Below, piece by piece: positions 60,645-64,000 of a stretch of 64,000 nt of DNA (the first letter of the stretch is position 1; each line of letters begins with the position of its first letter). Origin of the DNA: a virus; the IMG/VR virus record IMGVR_UViG_3300027822_000001, positions 1 through 64,000 of that record. The stretch is one strand, 5' to 3'. Both the position numbers and the translations under genes were made by a program. The notes under the pieces were generated by a model that was given only the letters and a program-made list of their open reading frames with translations, searched no databases and had not been told where the DNA came from.

Positions 60645-61055
60645 TTAAATCAAGACTAAAGTTAATGCTTCTTGTAATCCTTTCTCTAAAGCTTTTTCAT
60701 ATGTTTTATAATATGAGGGAGCTTCATCTTTTGGATTTCTGCTTTCTTCTTCTTTAGTATATAATATCCAACAGGCAAAACTTATCTTAGTTTTTTCTAT
60801 ATTCCCCCAAAGTGCCTCTATTTCAATAATTAAATTATGTTTCTTTCTTAGCCACTTTTGTAACAACGCTTGAGTTGGAGCAGAATACTTAGAAGGGCAA
60901 CGATTAAAATAGTCATCAATTTCTCCTGCATCTAAATCTTCAGCATTGTCATGTAGAGTCTTACTCGGTAATGTATAATAGAATCTACATTCTTCATCAA
61001 ATTCCTTCCTTTTAGCTAATTCAGCTGTTTTATATGATATAATTTGCTCTTTCAT
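60645..61055 (-). CDS. Conserved early protein with APTQ..LQ(K)W motif
   Basis: A 136-residue protein. The centre reads YSAPTQALLQKWLRKKHNLIIEI, a motif I recognise as recurrent in uncharacterised early proteins of Bacteroidota phages, followed by a YKTYEKALEKGLQEAL end. Possibly a host-interaction protein. Function unknown. Confidence 0.6.
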   Translation of the reverse strand: MKEQIISYKTAELAKRKEFDEECRFYYTLPSKTLHDNAEDLDAGEIDDYFNRCPSKYSAPTQALLQKWLRKKHNLIIEIEALWGNIEKTKISFACWILYTKEEESRNPKDEAPSYYKTYEKALEKGLQEALTLVLI

Positions 61056-61064
61056 TTTATTGAC

Positions 61065-61349
61065 TTATATGTTAATATTAAATTCTCCTTGTGTTAAAGA
61101 ATAGTTATCTGAATTCGGCATAATAGTACCACTTTCACAAGTAATCCAGAGATAGTTAGGATAGCTAGGAGGACTATATGGTTCTATAGTAATAGGATTT
61201 ATCCAATTTGTAATATATCCTACTTTAAGTGTAAATTCTTTCCATTTTGCACTAGGTAAAAGCGCTTCTAATTGTAATATGAGTGTATTAATATTTATCT
61301 ATTCTTCAAGTTCAATTGTTTTATTTACTGTATCTATTTTTATTTTCAT
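61065..61349 (-). pseudogene. Early gene interrupted by in-frame TAG
   Basis: One frame runs from the ATG at 61347-61349 to TAA at 61065-61067, 95 codons, with a TAG at codon 17 (61299-61301). The start MKIKIDTVNKTIELEE and the continuation INTLILQLEALLPSAKWKEFTLKVGYI fit one conserved small-protein pattern of Bacteroidota phages, so the TAG seems to interrupt a real gene. Glutamine at the stop (CAG or CAA to TAG) would fit. The second part has only a late ATG. The 61056-61369 stretch contains no other gene. Confidence 0.65.
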
Positions 61350-61369
61350 AACTTATTTAGATTATGTTA

Positions 61370-61771
61370 TCATTTATTTATAAGTTTAATTCTTGTTGAT
61401 ATTGTAGACATGCTATTAGCTTTATTAGCTATATTATATTTTATAATATACTCTTCATTATCTTTTAAAATCTTTTTTAATATTTTACATCTTAAAAGTT
61501 CTCCATAAGTAAAAGATTTTGCGTCATCTCCTGCTAAAATATAAGCTTCTTTGTATGCTCTTTTTCTCTCGTAATAAGACAGAACTCCAAAAATTTGAGC
61601 AATATGATTAAAACAAAAACAAAAACCCATAGAATAAAGTATCTTTTGCTCTATTTCTATATCATTAATAGTAGTCTTTATAATATAATTCTTTTGTTCT
61701 TTTCTAGCCTTATCCATTAAGTAGTATATTATAAACCTATACTTCTTTGGAACTATTTTAAATTTTTTCAT
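61370..61771 (-). CDS. Early protein, possible member of the repeated family
   Basis: A 133-residue basic protein with a MGFCFCFNHIAQIFGVL segment resembling the G(L/M)C region of the 59316 and 61781 products but without a clear WF..ERIE end. It lies directly beside the 61781 paralog, so duplication and divergence are likely. Function unknown. Confidence 0.5.
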   Translation of the reverse strand: MKKFKIVPKKYRFIIYYLMDKARKEQKNYIIKTTINDIEIEQKILYSMGFCFCFNHIAQIFGVLSYYERKRAYKEAYILAGDDAKSFTYGELLRCKILKKILKDNEEYIIKYNIANKANSMSTISTRIKLINK

Positions 61772-61780
61772 TTTAGTTGT

Positions 61781-62161
61781 TTACTTAATTCTTTTTTTAC
61801 TTCTTTTTTCTTCTTCTAATATATTCTCTAAACATTCAATTCTTTCTTCAAAAGAGTCAAACCAAAAAGATTCATTATGTTTGCTCCTATCTCCTACATA
61901 TTGTGCTACTTCTATTAACATTTGTTTATTTGCTTTTTTTAGATGTAAAGCGTCCATAATTTCATCAGCATTTGCACACATACCAACAAAAGAATCAAAA
62001 TATAAATCTACTTCAATAACTGTGCGATTTTTAAATGTTATCAGTATAGTTTCTATAATAGTTTTTTGAAGCTTATAAGACTCTAACATTTTTTTATATG
62101 CATACATTCTTAATTCTTTGGGAGCAACTACATAATTTTTTCTAATTTTAAACTCTTTCAT
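61781..62161 (-). CDS. Early protein of a repeated family (paralog 2)
   Basis: A 126-residue basic protein with FVGMCANADEIMDAL and ESFWFDSFEERIECLENI, corresponding to the GLC and WF..ERIE.L blocks of the 59316 product. A Lys/Arg-rich tail ends it. It is probably translated from the same early transcript as its neighbours. Function unknown. Confidence 0.55.
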   Translation of the reverse strand: MKEFKIRKNYVVAPKELRMYAYKKMLESYKLQKTIIETILITFKNRTVIEVDLYFDSFVGMCANADEIMDALHLKKANKQMLIEVAQYVGDRSKHNESFWFDSFEERIECLENILEEEKRSKKRIK

Positions 62162-62165
62162 ATCG

Positions 62166-62426
62166 TTATTTTTTACTTGAATTTATAAGTTCATCTAAAG
62201 TTGGACAATAACATTCGTCTTTTCTTCCCTCTATATATAATTTAACATTGGCAAGAGTTCCTAATAGTGTATGACAAACATGCTCTTTATTTACTAGTTC
62301 CTTTATTGCTTTATTTAAAGTCTTTAATTCTTCTGATAGTGTTTTTTCCATCAATTTATAGTATAAGAAACTTCTATAGCTAAATATGTATAGAATATAA
62401 TTTTTTATTTCTTTTATGTATTTCAT
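62166..62426 (-). CDS. Small helical early protein, unknown
   Basis: An 86-residue protein, aromatic and basic at the N-terminus (MKYIKEIKNYILYIFSYRSFLYYKL), with three cysteines in its second half (EHVCHTLLG; DECYCP). A membrane association is possible. It overlaps the upstream gene by four bases. Confidence 0.5.
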   Translation of the reverse strand: MKYIKEIKNYILYIFSYRSFLYYKLMEKTLSEELKTLNKAIKELVNKEHVCHTLLGTLANVKLYIEGRKDECYCPTLDELINSSKK

Positions 62427-62929
62427 ATCTTGTATTTATCGGTTAATTTATTTCTCTGTGGTAATTTAAACATTCTAACTAATGACATAAGAACTTCTTC
62501 TCTATTATCATCGCTTTTAGTTCTTACCCCATTAATACTTACGTTCCTAATATAGTTGTTAAACATAAATTCCCAGCTTTTAAGTAAATCTTCAGCTGTA
62601 AAATCTTTATCGTTTAACACTTTCCTTACTTTTATTATGCCATATCGTTCCGTCTCCGGAAATTCATGTTTATTTATAGCATCATCATCTATCTCTGGAA
62701 ATCCATACTTTTCAGAAACATATCTTACGGCATCAGCTGAGCTGGAAGCAGTAAAATTCTTAATTATTCCTCTAACTTCTCCCCCATCTTCATCATAAGG
62801 AACTACAAAATGTACTTCATACTCTTGTCTTTTCAAAAAATCTGTATCTATTTGACCCAATGCTTTAAAAACTAACTCTTCAGTACTTATTTCAGGAGTC
62901 TTATTGGTTTTCTTATTTTCTTTAGGCAT
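62423..62929 (-). CDS. Early protein with acidic N-terminal half, unknown
   Basis: A 168-residue protein. A flexible charged start (KENKKTNKTPEISTEEL) precedes an alpha/beta region (YEVHFVVPYDEDGGEVRGIIKNF). It overlaps the udg gene by 43 bases. No family recognised. Confidence 0.55.
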   Translation of the reverse strand: MPKENKKTNKTPEISTEELVFKALGQIDTDFLKRQEYEVHFVVPYDEDGGEVRGIIKNFTASSSADAVRYVSEKYGFPEIDDDAINKHEFPETERYGIIKVRKVLNDKDFTAEDLLKSWEFMFNNYIRNVSINGVRTKSDDNREEVLMSLVRMFKLPQRNKLTDKYKI

Positions 62930-63546
62930 TGTAATAATATATCAGAGTTATATAAGTTTTTATTCTTATTATATTTACTTGCAGCTGGATGTATATCTTT
63001 AAATACATTATGATTCTTTTTATCCACTGCATATTCAAGTCGTTTAGCAACACTACCTAATAGTAAAAAGCAGACATTGCTATTGTATTTCTGTATTATC
63101 TTCATTATATTAGCTGTAAAAGTGTACCAATAAGGGTGGTCAAAAGCTAAAGATTTTCCATATCTTACAGTCCATATTGTGTTTATTAGAAGAACTCCTC
63201 TACCTAATAAATAATATAAATTGTTATTCTCCTCTCCTTCTTGCCCTAATTCTTTAGAAGTATTAATAAATAACTTATTTAATACTTGTAGAGAATATGG
63301 AGTTTTCAAAGTGTTCTTAGAAGAGAAAGCTAATCCATCATAATGATATTTAAATTCTCCAAACTCAATAAGTCCAGTAGCATAAGGGTCTTGTCCTATT
63401 ATTACTAGATTTATGTCTCTTAAGTCTATCTTTTTAAGAATTTCAAAAGGTAGCTTGTTTGGAATAACATCATTGTACTTATAGACCTCTTTTAACAGTT
63501 TCTGCATATAAGGAAGTTCTATTTGCTTTTTTATTAAATCTAACAT
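62887..63546 (-). CDS. ung: Uracil-DNA glycosylase (family 1)
   Basis: A 219-residue protein with the family 1 motifs: GQDPYATG (51-58, catalytic Asp53), GRGVLLINTIWTVRYGKSLAFDH (115-137), the CFLLLGS strand and HPAAS (catalytic His186), a variant of the canonical HPSPLS. It removes uracil from DNA. In combination with the phage dUTPase it would keep uracil out of, or repair it in, phage DNA; some phages use it against uracil-containing host or rival DNA. A terminator lies four bases ahead of its ATG. Assignment is firm. Confidence 0.93.
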   Translation of the reverse strand: MLDLIKKQIELPYMQKLLKEVYKYNDVIPNKLPFEILKKIDLRDINLVIIGQDPYATGLIEFGEFKYHYDGLAFSSKNTLKTPYSLQVLNKLFINTSKELGQEGEENNNLYYLLGRGVLLINTIWTVRYGKSLAFDHPYWYTFTANIMKIIQKYNSNVCFLLLGSVAKRLEYAVDKKNHNVFKDIHPAASKYNKNKNLYNSDILLQCLKKIRKPIRLLK

Positions 63547-63549
63547 AAC

Positions 63550-63591
63550 AAAAAAAAGCTACAACAGATATATGAAATACCTGCTGTAGCT
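63550..63591 (-). terminator. Terminator immediately before the udg start codon
   Basis: On the - strand an 11-pair stem (one G-U), with arms at 63581-63591 and 63557-63567, is followed by eight U, ending three bases before the ATG of the glycosylase. It terminates the transcript of the upstream gene or acts as attenuator for udg. No other promoter signal is visible in the remaining bases of the gap. Confidence 0.75.
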
Positions 63592-63602
63592 AATTAGTAA
63601 AT

Positions 63603-64000
63603 TTAATAGCGATTACAAGCAAGTCTTAAACTAATAGATAGTTTGGTTTCTTCATCAGACAACATCATACTCAAATGATTTTCATCAAAATAACCTGTAT
63701 CTTTTATTTCATTCACTATACTTAGTGCTCTTAATGAAATATCTGTTTTAAACTTGTTCTGCATCTCTTTAAATCCATCTTTAGTAGTAAGAACTATAAA
63801 AGCAGACATAAAATCTGTTTTTTGCCTAATATTATTGTCTCTTATTACATTTATCTTTCTAAATCCCAAAATTCGGAAGTTATTAAAGTTTCCATTAGCA
63901 ATTTCAATGAATCCAATAGCTTCGTCTATTCGTTGAATAAGATGTTTTCTCGTTTTATTAGCTTGTACCCAAGCCAAAGAACGTTCTAATTCTTCATCTT
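63603..64000 (-). CDS. Early protein, 5' end outside window
   Basis: The frame stays open to the window edge (DEELERSLAWVQANKTRKHLIQRIDEAIGF), so the TTG at 63977 is not the start. The visible ~132 residues are alpha-helical at both ends with a central strand region (GRNF-type NFRILGFRKINVI). The LERSLAWVQANKTRKHL start looks like a conserved helix. No family recognised. It is followed by a strong terminator. Confidence 0.55.
   Translation of the reverse strand, partial: DEELERSLAWVQANKTRKHLIQRIDEAIGFIEIANGNFNNFRILGFRKINVIRDNNIRQKTDFMSAFIVLTTKDGFKEMQNKFKTDISLRALSIVNEIKDTGYFDENHLSMMLSDEETKLSISLRLACNRY

Noticed and set aside
1-64000. Genome-wide reassignment of TAG or TGA
   Set aside because: Both codons end genes cleanly (TAG at 5522-5524, 22482-22484, 43495-43497, 48881-48883; TGA at 1489-1491, 8760-8762) and long conserved ORFs contain none, so the standard bacterial code fits.
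1-64000. tRNA genes, CRISPR arrays, integrase or transposase, diversity-generating retroelement
   Set aside because: No cloverleaf, no regular repeat-spacer pattern, no integrase, transposase or reverse transcriptase motifs; the 22-bp repeat has no adjacent reverse transcriptase or variable region.

Overview
The window looks like about two thirds of the genome of a crAss-like phage (order Crassvirales), a podovirus-type dsDNA phage of Bacteroidota hosts. Evidence: very low GC, near-complete coding density, few Shine-Dalgarno sequences, two opposing gene blocks, and above all a group of giant late proteins. One of these, 3,062 residues long, carries the DFDID metal-binding loop and the paired lysines of the two-barrel RNA polymerase known from crAss-like virions. 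Terminase, portal and major capsid genes are not in this window and probably lie beyond the left edge. The standard code fits: TAA, TGA and TAG all end genes.

Layout. (1) 1-8762, + strand: tail or head fibre and receptor-binding genes, with a collagen-like fibre, two proteins with LamG-like lectin folds, a YfiM-like secreted membrane protein, and one gene broken by an in-frame TAA. (2) 8877-19949, + strand: a permuted NlpC/P60-type peptidase, small membrane proteins, a metallophosphoesterase, connector/ring-type proteins, the 1,459-aa tail stabilisation ('muzzle') protein and a GG-rich virion protein. (3) 20157-41345, + strand: a 775-aa virion protein and three giant proteins (1,961, 3,062 and 1,251 aa). 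The 3,062-aa protein is the virion RNA polymerase and also bears two zinc-metallopeptidase motifs. (4) 41493-56029, - strand: DNA replication and nucleotide metabolism, with dUTPase, primase, a putative ssDNA-binding protein, a RecA/Sak4-type ATPase, a DnaB-type helicase, family A DNA polymerase, class II ribonucleotide reductase, a DnaQ-type exonuclease and an M15 peptidase. (5) 56167-64000, - strand: many small, mostly unknown, probably early genes, with a uracil-DNA glycosylase, a ParB-like protein, a DUF3310 protein, and a second broken gene with an in-frame TAG.

The two blocks converge at 41.35-41.49 kb on strong terminators. Three operon boundaries (19.95-20.16, 41.35-41.49 and 56.03-56.17 kb) share a previously unremarked element, AAAGT-N11-ACTTT. 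It is present twice at each boundary, always with an 11-base centre, and in every case oriented with a transcript that ends there. This is the most interesting non-coding signal in the window. Others are a 22-bp exact repeat 29 kb apart, a 25-codon ORF with a perfect Shine-Dalgarno sequence, and a terminator placed directly before the udg start codon.

Working model (inference): the polymerase enters the cell with the DNA and transcribes the right-hand early genes. The replication block then makes and edits DNA, using the dUTPase, the glycosylase and the reductase. The + strand block finally builds tail, fibres and internal proteins.
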